Part shown: positions 54,103-62,864 of the stretch, piece by piece
Position numbering within the stretch: the stretch's first letter is position 1
Layout of the letters: every line of letters begins with the position of its first letter
DNA from: Rhodohalobacter sp. 614A
GTDB taxonomy: Bacteria; Bacteroidota; Rhodothermia; Balneolales; Balneolaceae
Length of the DNA stretch: 64,000 bases
Assembly: GCF_021462415.1 (NCBI RefSeq)
Contig: NZ_JAKEDS010000001.1
Span: 1,274,273 to 1,338,272, forward strand
Direction of reading: 5' to 3'
The notes under the pieces: generated by a model
What the model was told of the DNA's origin: nothing
Databases searched by the model: none
What the model saw: the letters and a program-made list of their open reading frames with translations, nothing else
Translations under genes and position numbers: made by a program

Positions 54103-55324
54103 GTCTCAGGCAATCAGAAAGGTTTTGGTACACATCCAACAAATCATCATGATCGAAACTTTCGGGAAGTGAATTCAGAATTCTTCTTGCAAGGGGACCA
54201 TATTTGAAGATCAAATCAAGATGACCGACGGATTTTTGAGTGAAATGATAGTCTTCTTGTAACGATGCAAAAAGATGCATCCAAAGTTCTCCGGCAGATA
54301 TTCGGCTCTCATTCAAACCGAACAGTGACAGGTATTCCGAGTTCGAAATAATTGCCTGTTCACCGTCTTTAACAATCGCCATCAGGATATCATAGAGAGA
54401 CTGTTCAGACCATTTTTTTTGATCGGCGAGTGGCGCCCATTTTTCATCCACCAATGCTTTTGTGAGATTCACAATGAGTTCAAGTATCGCAAGATCTGCC
54501 GCAGGATTTTCCTGGATATCTATCACTCGAATTTCAATCGTTTCGCGAGCCCAGCGGGACATTGCTCCGCGCGAATTGAGCCATTCATCCTGTAAAATTC
54601 CGTCCGGATCAAATGGAGCAATATCGCGGTACATCCGCTCTAAAATTTCCGTTTGATATTCTTCGTGAGTAAAAACCGGTTCAGGAACAATCGATCCGGT
54701 AACCGATGGAATTCGTTTGGAGTTCGTCCGATAAGTTTCCATTCGAAAATCCAGGAATGGTTTGATCTCGCTGTCGGCAATCGGTGAGCTGGCGGCAACA
54801 GCAGGAATTAACGGCAACAAAAGCCGGACAGCAGCGTGAAGCTTTTCAAAATCCTTATCACCATGAAACGGGAGGTTAAGATGGGTGCTTTGAAGGTTTG
54901 CCCATCCATGCCCGCGGCAGTCAAAAATGCGATTGTAGGCTTCGTAAACGGGATTAAATTCATGGGGCCAAAGTTTTACTTTAAAAGGATCCATCCATGG
55001 ATGAATGGCACCGGGCATAAGGCGGGCGTCAAAATCAGCAAGAATTCTTTCGATTTCGATAACTTCATTTTGAAAAATTTCTGCTGCGCCTTCCAGATTT
55101 TTTGCCGGGCCGTTGGTCTTGATTTCAATCAGGTGAAGAACCAGTTCATTGCTCCAGGCCATCGGGCCGCGTTCATGTTCAGTGATGATTTTTCCGGCGG
55201 CCTTTTCCAGAACTTTGTCTGAAATGGGAAGCACATTCAGGTCAGACTTGCCCACAATAATGTATTCCATTTCAATTCCATATCCCTCAAAAAGATGAAG
55301 CGGTCGCTTCTTTTGAATCTCCAT
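54080..55324 (-). CDS. GCS2-type carboxylate-amine ligase
   Basis: 414 residues. Glutamine-synthetase-like fold of the glutamate-cysteine ligase 2 family: FEGYGIEMEYIIV at the start (the G.E.E metal motif), GPMAWSNELVLHLIEIKTNGP, GHGWANLQSTHLNLPFHGDKDFEKLHAAVRLLLPLIPAVAASSPI, FLDFRMETYRTN and IEIRVIDIQENPAADLAI. The family forms amide bonds at gamma- or alpha-carboxylates. The substrate is unknown here. One base separates it from the ATP-grasp gene upstream and it overlaps the FGase gene downstream. Confidence 0.9.
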   Translation of the reverse strand: MEIQKKRPLHLFEGYGIEMEYIIVGKSDLNVLPISDKVLEKAAGKIITEHERGPMAWSNELVLHLIEIKTNGPAKNLEGAAEIFQNEVIEIERILADFDARLMPGAIHPWMDPFKVKLWPHEFNPVYEAYNRIFDCRGHGWANLQSTHLNLPFHGDKDFEKLHAAVRLLLPLIPAVAASSPIADSEIKPFLDFRMETYRTNSKRIPSVTGSIVPEPVFTHEEYQTEILERMYRDIAPFDPDGILQDEWLNSRGAMSRWARETIEIRVIDIQENPAADLAILELIVNLTKALVDEKWAPLADQKKWSEQSLYDILMAIVKDGEQAIISNSEYLSLFGLNESRISAGELWMHLFASLQEDYHFTQKSVGHLDLIFKYGPLARRILNSLPESFDHDDLLDVYQNLSDCLRHGTPFLP

Positions 55325-55325
55325 A

Positions 55326-56786
55326 TCAGTTTTTTTTCTTTTTCAGTTCAACCCGTCGCAGAAATTCATCCATAATAGCCTGGTAGAGTTTGTCTTTCAG
55401 TACGGCATCTTCACAGCCAGAATCGATACTGGGGTTGTCGTTCACTTCAATCACGTAAACTTTTCCATCGATTTCTTTCACATCTACTCCGTAAAGGCCG
55501 TTTCCAATGAGTTTCGCTGCTTTCAAGGCATTTTTCACCACGTCTTTCGGCATGTCTTCTATCGCCAGTGTATCGGCATTTCCGGAATAGGTTTTTCCAC
55601 CTTCGGTTCTTTCATAAATTTGCCAGTGTTTTCGTGCCATGTGATATTTGCAACCGTAAAGCGGTTCTCCGTTCAGAATTCCTACCCGCCAGTCGAAAGT
55701 AGTGGGGATGAACTGCTGGGCAATCAATAAATCTGATTTCTCAAAGAGCTGGTTCGATTTCTCTTTAAATTCATTTTGATCATTCACCTTCACAACTCCC
55801 TGTGAGAACGAACTGTCCGGCTGTTTCAGAATGCAGGGAAAGCCAAGTTTTTCCGGGACTATTTCAGCCGTTTCAGGACTGATGATCAAGGTTTCCGGTG
55901 CCGGAATTTGATGCTTCGTCAGGAGTTCGGCCAGGTACACTTTGTTGGTACACATCAGGATCGATTCCGGGTCGTCAATTACGACGAGTCCTTCAGCAGC
56001 GGCTTTTCTCGCCATCCGGTACGTATGATGCATTACGCTGGTCGTTTCGCGGATAAACAAGGCATCGAATTCATTGATTCGTGAATAATCATCTTTTGTG
56101 ATCAGTTCAGTATGAAAATCAAGTGACTCGGCTGCGCGAATAAATCGTTGAAGAGCTTTCTCATCCGAAGGAGGCAATTCCTCGCCCGGATTCACAAGAA
56201 TGGCGAGATCGTACCGGGTATCTTTTTTTGGGGTGACGGAATATCGCTTCTTAAAAAAATCCTGTGCCATTTGGGTGATGAACGGCTTGTGCTCCTCCGG
56301 AACTTCATTGGCAGAGATTGCCTGGATATTCTTTAGAATCCATTCCTCATCTTTTTTAGAAAATTCTGCTCGAAGAAAAGGTGCCTGGAACTGGTTGAAT
56401 AGTTTCTGAGCCAGCCGGTCGTACCGTTTGGCAACGTTCTTCCCGAAATAGATGCTCAGGGTAAATTTGTCAGTATGAATCGGTTTCAGGCTTTTTTGAA
56501 TCAGCTGATTTAACTCATCCGACACAATTCGAATGATGGATTGTGACTTGATATCCTGAATGGCCAGCACATTCGGAAACGGTTTGTGGCCGCGCGCATT
56601 TGCCAGCAGAGACACATAATATCCCAAACTTTGATAGCGATAGCTCCGGCAAAGATTATAAACCTTCAGGCTTTTTAGATTGATAAACGCCGGATCGGTG
56701 ATATAAGATTTGGCAGAAATGATATCCACGCCGGGAATATCAAGCGGCCAGTTTTTGGGATTATTTACAACAATTAGGTGATTCAT
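55326..56786 (-). CDS. RimK-like ATP-grasp ligase with RLAN N-terminal domain
   Basis: 486 residues. An N-terminal ~190-residue region (LIVVNNPKNWPLDIPGV..LCRSYRYQSLGYYVSLLANARGHKPFPNV) matches the RLAN domain found before RimK-type ATP-grasps. The ATP-grasp follows: RETTSVMHHTYRMARKAAAEGLVVIDDPESILMCTNKVYLAELL, PCILKQPDSSFSQGVVKV, LLIAQQFIPTTFDWRVGILNG, LYGVDVKEIDGKVYVIEVNDNPSIDSG (metal ligands E/N in EVNDNPS). RimK-type enzymes add amino acids, often glutamate, to a carboxylate in an ATP-dependent way. Second gene of the four-gene set. Confidence 0.92.
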   Translation of the reverse strand: MNHLIVVNNPKNWPLDIPGVDIISAKSYITDPAFINLKSLKVYNLCRSYRYQSLGYYVSLLANARGHKPFPNVLAIQDIKSQSIIRIVSDELNQLIQKSLKPIHTDKFTLSIYFGKNVAKRYDRLAQKLFNQFQAPFLRAEFSKKDEEWILKNIQAISANEVPEEHKPFITQMAQDFFKKRYSVTPKKDTRYDLAILVNPGEELPPSDEKALQRFIRAAESLDFHTELITKDDYSRINEFDALFIRETTSVMHHTYRMARKAAAEGLVVIDDPESILMCTNKVYLAELLTKHQIPAPETLIISPETAEIVPEKLGFPCILKQPDSSFSQGVVKVNDQNEFKEKSNQLFEKSDLLIAQQFIPTTFDWRVGILNGEPLYGCKYHMARKHWQIYERTEGGKTYSGNADTLAIEDMPKDVVKNALKAAKLIGNGLYGVDVKEIDGKVYVIEVNDNPSIDSGCEDAVLKDKLYQAIMDEFLRRVELKKKKN

Positions 56787-56798
56787 GTTAAAGAAGAC

Positions 56799-57488
56799 TT
56801 ATGGAGTGATGATAATAAGATTTGCATCGTAGGTTACGATCCCGAGCAAGATTGCATTCATGACCCGATCGATATTCATTTTATAGAGCTGTCCATCTTC
56901 AAACGGGTTTATAATGATGGGGTCGGCGATGAACACATCACGGGTTTCTGAATCGTATCCATGCAGAAGCACGAAGTGGCCGGCCGGTTCGCCGCGCAGA
57001 TCATCATAATCCATATTGGGCCCGAATTCCCGCGCACTTTGGTACAGATAGGTCGCGCTCAATCCAACAATAATCGGCTGTTCTTTCTTCAGATATTTAG
57101 TGATTACTGATGAACGCAGATCTTCGAATTTTAGATGTCCGCCATGCTGTAAAAAAAGAGTGTAAGCATTTACGGCGGCTTGAAGTTTCTTGTCTTTTTT
57201 GAACTCCAGTTGTTTTTGAATACGGTCAATCATGAAATCAGAAGTTTCACCAAACCACGTGGGATCAAATACTTGCAGATTGTAGGAGTAAATCGTGGCG
57301 TTGTATCCTCTTTTCAGTGCATGGACAGCTAACAGTGCGCCAAGCGTACCACCACCTTCGAGATGATGTACTTCATCAATGACTCTGTTTAGATCAATTG
57401 AGTCACTATAAAACTGGTAAACGGCATGAAGACAAGTGGGTCCGCATGTAGTTTCATCCGGCTGCTTTTTTATTGGGATTTCTAACAT
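56799..57488 (-). CDS. C39-like cysteine peptidase
   Basis: 229 residues. Papain-like fold of the C39 type: catalytic Cys in QPDETTCGPTCLHAVYQFY (residue about 15), His in PAGHFVLLHGYD and Asp in VFIADPII. There is no transporter or membrane domain, unlike bacteriocin-exporter C39 domains. First of the four-gene set, 12 nt before the ATP-grasp gene. Such peptidases in ligase operons may mature a precursor peptide or cleave, or even form, the amide product. No short precursor-peptide ORF was found next to it. Confidence 0.88.
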   Translation of the reverse strand: MLEIPIKKQPDETTCGPTCLHAVYQFYSDSIDLNRVIDEVHHLEGGGTLGALLAVHALKRGYNATIYSYNLQVFDPTWFGETSDFMIDRIQKQLEFKKDKKLQAAVNAYTLFLQHGGHLKFEDLRSSVITKYLKKEQPIIVGLSATYLYQSAREFGPNMDYDDLRGEPAGHFVLLHGYDSETRDVFIADPIIINPFEDGQLYKMNIDRVMNAILLGIVTYDANLIIITP

Positions 57489-57617
57489 GATTGTTTAAAA
57501 ATCTCTCTGATACTTTTAATGAATGAAGACTTGGGAGAAAAGAAAATTACGAGTAAAAAATGAGATTTCATCTACTCTCAAATATTATTTCCCGGAAGGT
57601 GTGTCAATAGATTTTGT

Positions 57618-57655
57618 GCGTCACTGCGAATGAAATGACGAGAATGCACCAATCA
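57618..57655. repeat. Partial copy of the GTCATTGCGA-type repeat
   Basis: GTCACTGCGAATGAAATGACG followed by AGAATGCACCAATC resembles one end of the compound-palindrome repeat seen at 35614-35820. It lies in the gap between the MFS gene and the C39 peptidase gene. Confidence 0.4.
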
Positions 57656-57672
57656 CATAAGATGTATAAAAA

Positions 57673-58848
57673 TCAAACGTATTGATTCTTTCCGGCTTCC
57701 CACCCGGATTTGAGTTTTAAAAGCGCAACAAGGAAGAGAAATGCCAGAGGAATGATCCAGTTTTGGGTCCAATCAAAAAGAGCCCCAAAAAAGACCGGCC
57801 CCACGGCGGCAATGGTATATCCAATGGATTGCGACATCCCGGAAAGTTCGTTAGCAGAATCCGAATCCCGGCTTCGAAGTAAAATAAAAAGCAAAGCCAG
57901 TCCGAAGCTTCCTCCAAGGCAAAAACCAATAATGCTTATAAAAATTACGACGCCCCAAAAGGGCAGAGGAACAATAAGGCCCAGAAGACTGATCATTTCA
58001 AAAAAAACAATCCACAAAACGGATTTCTGCTGGCTCGGTTTTTCAGAAACGAGGTAAGGCGTAACGAAAGTACCAATCACGCCAACGCCATGCATGGTTG
58101 CCAAAAGCCATCCTGCATGAATATTGTCTATTCCACGCTCAATCAATATTTCGGGCAGCCAGGCAGTGAGGGTATAAAAGGTAAGTGATTGAAGCCCTAC
58201 AAAGATAGCTACATGCCATGCCAGTTTGGATGTGCCTAAATCCCGAATGGAGGTTCGGAATGATTTTTTCATAATGGCAGACATGTTTGACTTTAGCTGG
58301 GGCAGCCAGACAAGTAAAGTCAAAGCAGAGAAAAATCCCCAGCTACCAAGAGTCCAGCGCCATCCAAGCCCTTTACCCTGCGAGAGTGGTACACTTATGC
58401 CGGTTGCAACAGTGGCTGAAACTCCCAACATGGAGGAGTAAATGCCTGTCATTAATCCGGCTCTTTTGGGAAATTTCTTTTTTACAATTCCCGGTAAAAG
58501 TACATTCCCCAATGCTATACCAACTCCCAGTAATAAAGTGCCTCCAAAAAGTGCGAGGTTAGCCGGAATGGCTCTCATCAAAGTACCTGCTGTGAGAATA
58601 AAAAGAGCAAAAGCCATGGTTCCCTCCGTTCCAATTTTGCGGGTAAAAAGAGGAGTGAGTATCGAAAAGATTCCAAATGCCAGGACGGGCAAGGTAGTGA
58701 GCAGGCCAAGCAGGCTGTTTGAAAGTCCCGTGCTTTCCCGAATTTCAGCAATCAAAGGCCCAACAGCCGTAATGGATGGCCTGAGGTTCAGGGATATCAG
58801 GATGATGACAAATATGAGGAAGTATTTCTGTTTTTGCTCCGGCGACAT
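57673..58848 (-). CDS. MFS transporter (CynX/NimT-like)
   Basis: 391 residues, 12 predicted membrane segments. The N-terminal pattern SLNLRPSITAVGPLIAEIRESTGLSNSLLGLLTTLPVLAFGIFS is typical of the CynX/NimT family, members of which move small anions such as cyanate, nitroimidazoles or related compounds. Substrate unknown. It is on the same strand and 184 nt upstream of the four-gene ligase set, so it may or may not belong with it. Confidence 0.9.
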   Translation of the reverse strand: MSPEQKQKYFLIFVIILISLNLRPSITAVGPLIAEIRESTGLSNSLLGLLTTLPVLAFGIFSILTPLFTRKIGTEGTMAFALFILTAGTLMRAIPANLALFGGTLLLGVGIALGNVLLPGIVKKKFPKRAGLMTGIYSSMLGVSATVATGISVPLSQGKGLGWRWTLGSWGFFSALTLLVWLPQLKSNMSAIMKKSFRTSIRDLGTSKLAWHVAIFVGLQSLTFYTLTAWLPEILIERGIDNIHAGWLLATMHGVGVIGTFVTPYLVSEKPSQQKSVLWIVFFEMISLLGLIVPLPFWGVVIFISIIGFCLGGSFGLALLFILLRSRDSDSANELSGMSQSIGYTIAAVGPVFFGALFDWTQNWIIPLAFLFLVALLKLKSGWEAGKNQYV

Positions 58849-59004
58849 GACTCTTTTTTTAATAAGCCCTCAAGGTACGAATATTCAGACTGTAAGTAAT
58901 AAGAATCATCCTGAATTCAGATCGTTAAGATCAATTGAACCTTTAATTGTTTTACAATCCATCAATCCCTAATTTTAGTCACAAAAATCACCTCGAGGTA
59001 ATCT

Positions 59005-59553
59005 TTGGAAGAAGCCAAAATCATGTCGGAAGAGGATGTGAATCGCACCTACCTGCGATTTGCACACCAGTTCTTGGAGCCCCATGACGATCCTTCCGAG
59101 CCAGCCATTATTGGAATGCAGACCAGAGGTGTGTTTATCGGCCGAAGAATTGTAAATATTATCGAAGATATATCTGGTATCAAGCCTGATTTTGGAGTTT
59201 TGGATGTGACGTTTTACAGGGATGATTTTCGCTCGAAACTAAAAATACCGGAAGTAAAAATAACCGAAATACCGTTTGATCTTTATAACAGAGATGTGAT
59301 TTTGGTAGATGATGTTCTTTATACCGGCCGAACCGTTCGTTCGGCTATGGACGCCCTGATGGATTACGGCCGCCCAAGAAGTATTAAATTTTGTTGTATG
59401 ATTGACAGGGGACACCGGGAACTGCCAATCCGTTCGGATTATGTAGGTATGACCGTTCCAACCCATGCCGATGAGGAGGTTCAGGTAAAAGTAAAAGAAC
59501 TGGACGGAGAAGATGCCGTTTATATTGTGAAGGGAAGGAGGACGGATGCCTGA
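59005..59553 (+). CDS. pyrR: PyrR family regulator/uracil phosphoribosyltransferase
   Basis: 182 residues from TTG 59005; ATG 59023 would cut off the conserved EEAKIMSEEDVNRTYLRFAHQ start, so TTG is preferred. PRPP motif VILVDDVLYTGRTVRSAMDAL near residue 100, and RGHRELPIRSDYVG near the C-terminus. In Gram-positives PyrR binds pyr mRNA and also makes UMP. I saw no clear PyrR attenuator in the short leader here. It overlaps pyrB by 8 nt. Confidence 0.94.
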   Translation: MEEAKIMSEEDVNRTYLRFAHQFLEPHDDPSEPAIIGMQTRGVFIGRRIVNIIEDISGIKPDFGVLDVTFYRDDFRSKLKIPEVKITEIPFDLYNRDVILVDDVLYTGRTVRSAMDALMDYGRPRSIKFCCMIDRGHRELPIRSDYVGMTVPTHADEEVQVKVKELDGEDAVYIVKGRRTDA

Positions 59554-60496
59554 AGCGACTTCAGAATACAGCTTCAAACAAAAGCACCTTCTGGGTCTGG
59601 CTGATTATTCGGCCGATGATATCAAATTTGTACTCGAGCAGGCTAAAACATTCAGGGAAGTACTGGATCGTCCGGTCCCGAAAGTGCCGACTCTCCGCGA
59701 CAAAACCATTGTAAACCTGTTTTACGAAAACAGTACACGAACCCGCTTGTCTTTTGAACTCGCACAAAAACGAATGGGGGCTGATGTTGTAAATTTTTCT
59801 ACAAGCACTTCAAGTACCCGAAAAGGTGAGTCTCTGAAAGATACCATTCGCAATATCAGTTCAATGAAGATTGACATGGTTGTGGTGCGTCATGAAAGTC
59901 CCGGCGTTCCACATTTCCTTACTAATTGTGTTGATGCGGCAATTCTAAATGCCGGTGATGGTGCTCACGAACATCCAACGCAGGCACTCCTGGACATGTT
60001 TACGATTCAGCAGGAATTGTCCCAATTGGAGGGCAGAAAGATTGCCATTATCGGCGATATTACTCACAGCCGTGTGGTTCGTTCCAATATTATTGGGATG
60101 TTGAAGATGGGAGCGGAAATCACAATCTGTGGCCCAAAATCGCTTATGCCGGCGTATGTAAACGCTCTGGGCGTGAACGTCTCTTACAATTTGGAAGAAA
60201 CACTTTCCTGGTGCGATGTGGCAATGGCACTTCGGATTCAGATGGAACGTATTGGTGGCGCAACCGATCTGTTTCCAAGCCTGAGAGAATATCACAGCCT
60301 GTTTGGAATAAAAATGTCTCATCTTGAAAAATATCCCCAGTTTACCATTATGCATCCCGGGCCTATCAATCGCGGTGTGGAGATGGAAAGCGAAGTTGCA
60401 GACAGCAATCGCGCAGTAATTCTGAACCAGGTTACGAACGGACTCGCGGTCAGAATGGCTATTCTTTACCTGTTAAGCGGCGGCGCCAGAGTATAA
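59546..60496 (+). CDS. pyrB: Aspartate carbamoyltransferase catalytic subunit
   Basis: 316 residues. Motifs are FYENSTRTRLSFELAQKRMGA (carbamoyl phosphate binding STRT), GAHEHPTQALLDMFTI (HPTQ), IAIIGDITHSRVVRSN, ALRIQMERIG and MHPGPINRGVEM. Second committed step of pyrimidine synthesis. No pyrI regulatory chain is adjacent. Confidence 0.97.
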   Translation: MPEATSEYSFKQKHLLGLADYSADDIKFVLEQAKTFREVLDRPVPKVPTLRDKTIVNLFYENSTRTRLSFELAQKRMGADVVNFSTSTSSTRKGESLKDTIRNISSMKIDMVVVRHESPGVPHFLTNCVDAAILNAGDGAHEHPTQALLDMFTIQQELSQLEGRKIAIIGDITHSRVVRSNIIGMLKMGAEITICGPKSLMPAYVNALGVNVSYNLEETLSWCDVAMALRIQMERIGGATDLFPSLREYHSLFGIKMSHLEKYPQFTIMHPGPINRGVEMESEVADSNRAVILNQVTNGLAVRMAILYLLSGGARV

Positions 60497-60614
60497 ATCC
60501 CTTCTAATACGCTTCATACGCAGAAAACTTATCTAATTTTTTGTTAAACATTTCTTAACAGAAACCCGTAGAAAAGATTCTCGAAAGTTATTATTTTGAC
60601 CGTCATTCAATTTC

Positions 60615-60627
60615 TGACCATTAGTCA
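60615..60627. promoter_or_regulatory. Candidate TetR operator upstream of tetR
   Basis: TGACCATTAGTCA, half-sites TGAC/GTCA with a 5-nt spacer, 3 nt before the tetR ATG. A second half-site pair TGAC-C-GTCA lies at 60597-60605. Nearly identical to the site at 61284-61296. Confidence 0.55.
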
Positions 60628-60630
60628 AAT

Positions 60631-61308
60631 ATGAAAACAAAGATGACCCGTAAAGAGCGGGAACGCAAAGCCCGTAAAGAGCTCATCATTGATGTCACTG
60701 AAAAGATCATCGAAGAGCGAGGCTATGAAAATATTACTATGGATGAGATTGCAGAGAAGGCTGAGATGGGCAAGGGATCTCTTTATCTTTATTTCAAAAA
60801 TAAGACCTCCATTATTTTAGCTATCTGTGATCGTGGTTCAAGGATTTTAACCCAATCTATGAGCAAGGTGCTCACCCAGGAGATCACAGGATTGGAAATG
60901 ATTGAAAAGTTGGGCCAAACATACTTTCAGTTCATCAAAGATAACCCATTGTATTTTAATGCTTTCAGCTATTTTGAAGGCCTGATGAACCGCGATGCGT
61001 TAGACGAAAGTCCTATGGCTAAAAAGTGTGAAGAAAATGCTAAAGAAGCGATGACCTTCATTATCCGGTCAATACAAATTGGCATGCAGGATGGAAGTAT
61101 CGATTCATCTTACAATCCGAAGGAACTCGGGTTGATTGTTTGGGGCGCTTCGAAAGGGGTTGTTCATATGGCTTATATGAAACAAAAAGAACAACACATG
61201 GCTGTTTTGGACGAGGTAGAATTCAGCCTTGAATCACTGATTGATACATTTATGCAGTTGGTAGGACAGGGAATGAAAAATACTGACCATCAGTCAGAAA
61301 ATGTGTAA
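60631..61308 (+). CDS. TetR/AcrR family transcriptional regulator
   Basis: 225 residues. N-terminal helix-turn-helix: IIDVTEKIIEERGYENITMDEIAEKAEMGKGSLYLYFKNKTSIILAI (residues about 17-65). Ligand domain variable. It lies just upstream of a tolC-adaptor-RND operon, and its likely operator sites flank its own gene, so it is probably the local repressor. Ligand unknown. The 3' end of the gene contains the second candidate operator in its coding sequence. Confidence 0.94.
   Translation: MKTKMTRKERERKARKELIIDVTEKIIEERGYENITMDEIAEKAEMGKGSLYLYFKNKTSIILAICDRGSRILTQSMSKVLTQEITGLEMIEKLGQTYFQFIKDNPLYFNAFSYFEGLMNRDALDESPMAKKCEENAKEAMTFIIRSIQIGMQDGSIDSSYNPKELGLIVWGASKGVVHMAYMKQKEQHMAVLDEVEFSLESLIDTFMQLVGQGMKNTDHQSENV
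61284..61296. promoter_or_regulatory. Candidate TetR operator at tetR 3' end
   Basis: TGACCATCAGTCA differs by one base from the site before tetR (60615-60627). It lies in the last codons of tetR, 76 nt upstream of the tolC ATG, a position from which it could block the efflux promoter. Confidence 0.55.
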
Positions 61309-61371
61309 CAAACAAAAAATGCAAACGTAGCAGGTATCTGATTTTTTAAAATTGTGCAGAAATAAAGAACA

Positions 61372-62847
61372 ATGCAGAAACAAAATAAACGACTAACGAA
61401 GGTTTTAGTTCTCTTACTTCTTGGTTTTTTGAACGGGAGTCAGTGGGCATTTTCTCAAAATATAACCGTTGAGCTACCCGAGGATAACGAATTAACGATG
61501 AACCAGGTAGTACAGCTTGCTGTTGTGAATAACCCACAAATTAAGCGGGCAATTTTGTCGGTGGAAACAGCCGATGAACAAGTTAAACTTGCCTGGAGTG
61601 AGGTTTTACCGGATGTAACAAGCGCGGCCACTTTTACCCGGAATATTGAAATTCCGGTAAACTTTGTGCCGGCAACATTTTTTGATCCCAATGCAGATCC
61701 TGATGAATTGGTGCCTTTACAGTTCGGTACGGATAATAATTGGCAGGGCGGTATTACAGTTTCACAAAATATATTTCGCGGTGAAGCGATTGTGGGTATC
61801 AGCAGTTCCAGCGTTTTTAAATCATTACAAGTTGAATCACTCCGTTCAACCGTTCAGCAGGTGATAACCCAGGCCCGGAAAGCCTTTCACACAGTTTTGA
61901 TTGCTGAAGAACAACTCAGGCTACAGGAAGCAACCATCACCCGGATACGGACAAACCTTGACGAGAATCAATCGAGATATGATGCCGGACTTATTGAAGA
62001 GTACGATGTTCTGCGCCTTGAAGTGCAGCTGGCAAACCAGGAACCTCAGTTAAAAGACGCTGAACTGGCAGTGGATGAGGCATATCGTTCATTGAAAGAG
62101 GTGATGGCACTTCCTCTGGATATGCCGGTGGAAATTACCGGGAGTCTGGGAACGTATACGATTAACAATTCTCCTGAGAATATTGATGTAAACGAAGAGA
62201 TCTACAAGATCGTAAGCGCTACACCTGTTCCATCACTTTCTGAGGAAGAAGCTCTTGATGTGATGCGTGACAAACGAGGAGACCTGCGGGTTTTGGGAGC
62301 GCAAGAAAGTCTGAAAGACCGAGAAATCAGAGCGATTAAAAGTCGGTTTCTGCCAACAATATCAGCCGATTATAATTTACAGTGGACGGCGGCGCAACCA
62401 GGTTCGCCAAGGCCGTTTGAAAACGCCGTACGGTTTCAAACGTTGATGCTGAATGTAAGCTTCCCGCTTTTTACCGGTTTTGAAAGAATGGCAAATCTCA
62501 ATATAGCCAAGATTGAAATGAAGGATATTGAGGTACAGCAGTGGGCTACAGAAAAAACGGCTTTGAATGAATATCAAACAAGTTTGGAACGGCTGCACAA
62601 CCTTGAAGGAACAGCGAATGCAAGAAAGCAGGCAGTGGATCAAGCTCAAAGAGGTTATGAGATTGCTGCAAACCGCTATGAGAATGGAATCGGCTCACAG
62701 TTGGAAGTAACCGAAGCAGAACTACAGGTGCGTGAGGCGGAGTTAAATTATGCAATATCTGTAGCTGATTACCTGAACACCAAAGCAGATTTTGATATCG
62801 CCATTGGGATGGTTCCAATGATCGATGAAACCCAATACGAATTTTAA
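61372..62847 (+). CDS. TolC family outer-membrane efflux protein
   Basis: 491 residues with a signal peptide (ends WAFSQ near residue 29). Two efflux-protein repeats: LTMNQVVQLAVVNNPQIKRAILSVETADEQVKLAWSEVLPDV and the second from LDVMRDKRGDLRVLGAQESLKDREIRAIKSRFLPTI. The equatorial helices are seen in QSRYDAGLIEEYDVLRLEVQLANQEP and ANRYENGIGSQLEVTEAELQVREAELNY. Exit duct of the RND pump whose gene starts at 63966. Confidence 0.93.
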   Translation: MQKQNKRLTKVLVLLLLGFLNGSQWAFSQNITVELPEDNELTMNQVVQLAVVNNPQIKRAILSVETADEQVKLAWSEVLPDVTSAATFTRNIEIPVNFVPATFFDPNADPDELVPLQFGTDNNWQGGITVSQNIFRGEAIVGISSSSVFKSLQVESLRSTVQQVITQARKAFHTVLIAEEQLRLQEATITRIRTNLDENQSRYDAGLIEEYDVLRLEVQLANQEPQLKDAELAVDEAYRSLKEVMALPLDMPVEITGSLGTYTINNSPENIDVNEEIYKIVSATPVPSLSEEEALDVMRDKRGDLRVLGAQESLKDREIRAIKSRFLPTISADYNLQWTAAQPGSPRPFENAVRFQTLMLNVSFPLFTGFERMANLNIAKIEMKDIEVQQWATEKTALNEYQTSLERLHNLEGTANARKQAVDQAQRGYEIAANRYENGIGSQLEVTEAELQVREAELNYAISVADYLNTKADFDIAIGMVPMIDETQYEF

Positions 62848-62864
62848 ATATCACACAACCAATC

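Noticed and set aside
60542-60560. TGTTAA/TTAACA inverted repeat after pyrB
   Set aside because: Only 6 bp and not followed by a T-run, so not called as a terminator; it could be a weak regulatory dyad.
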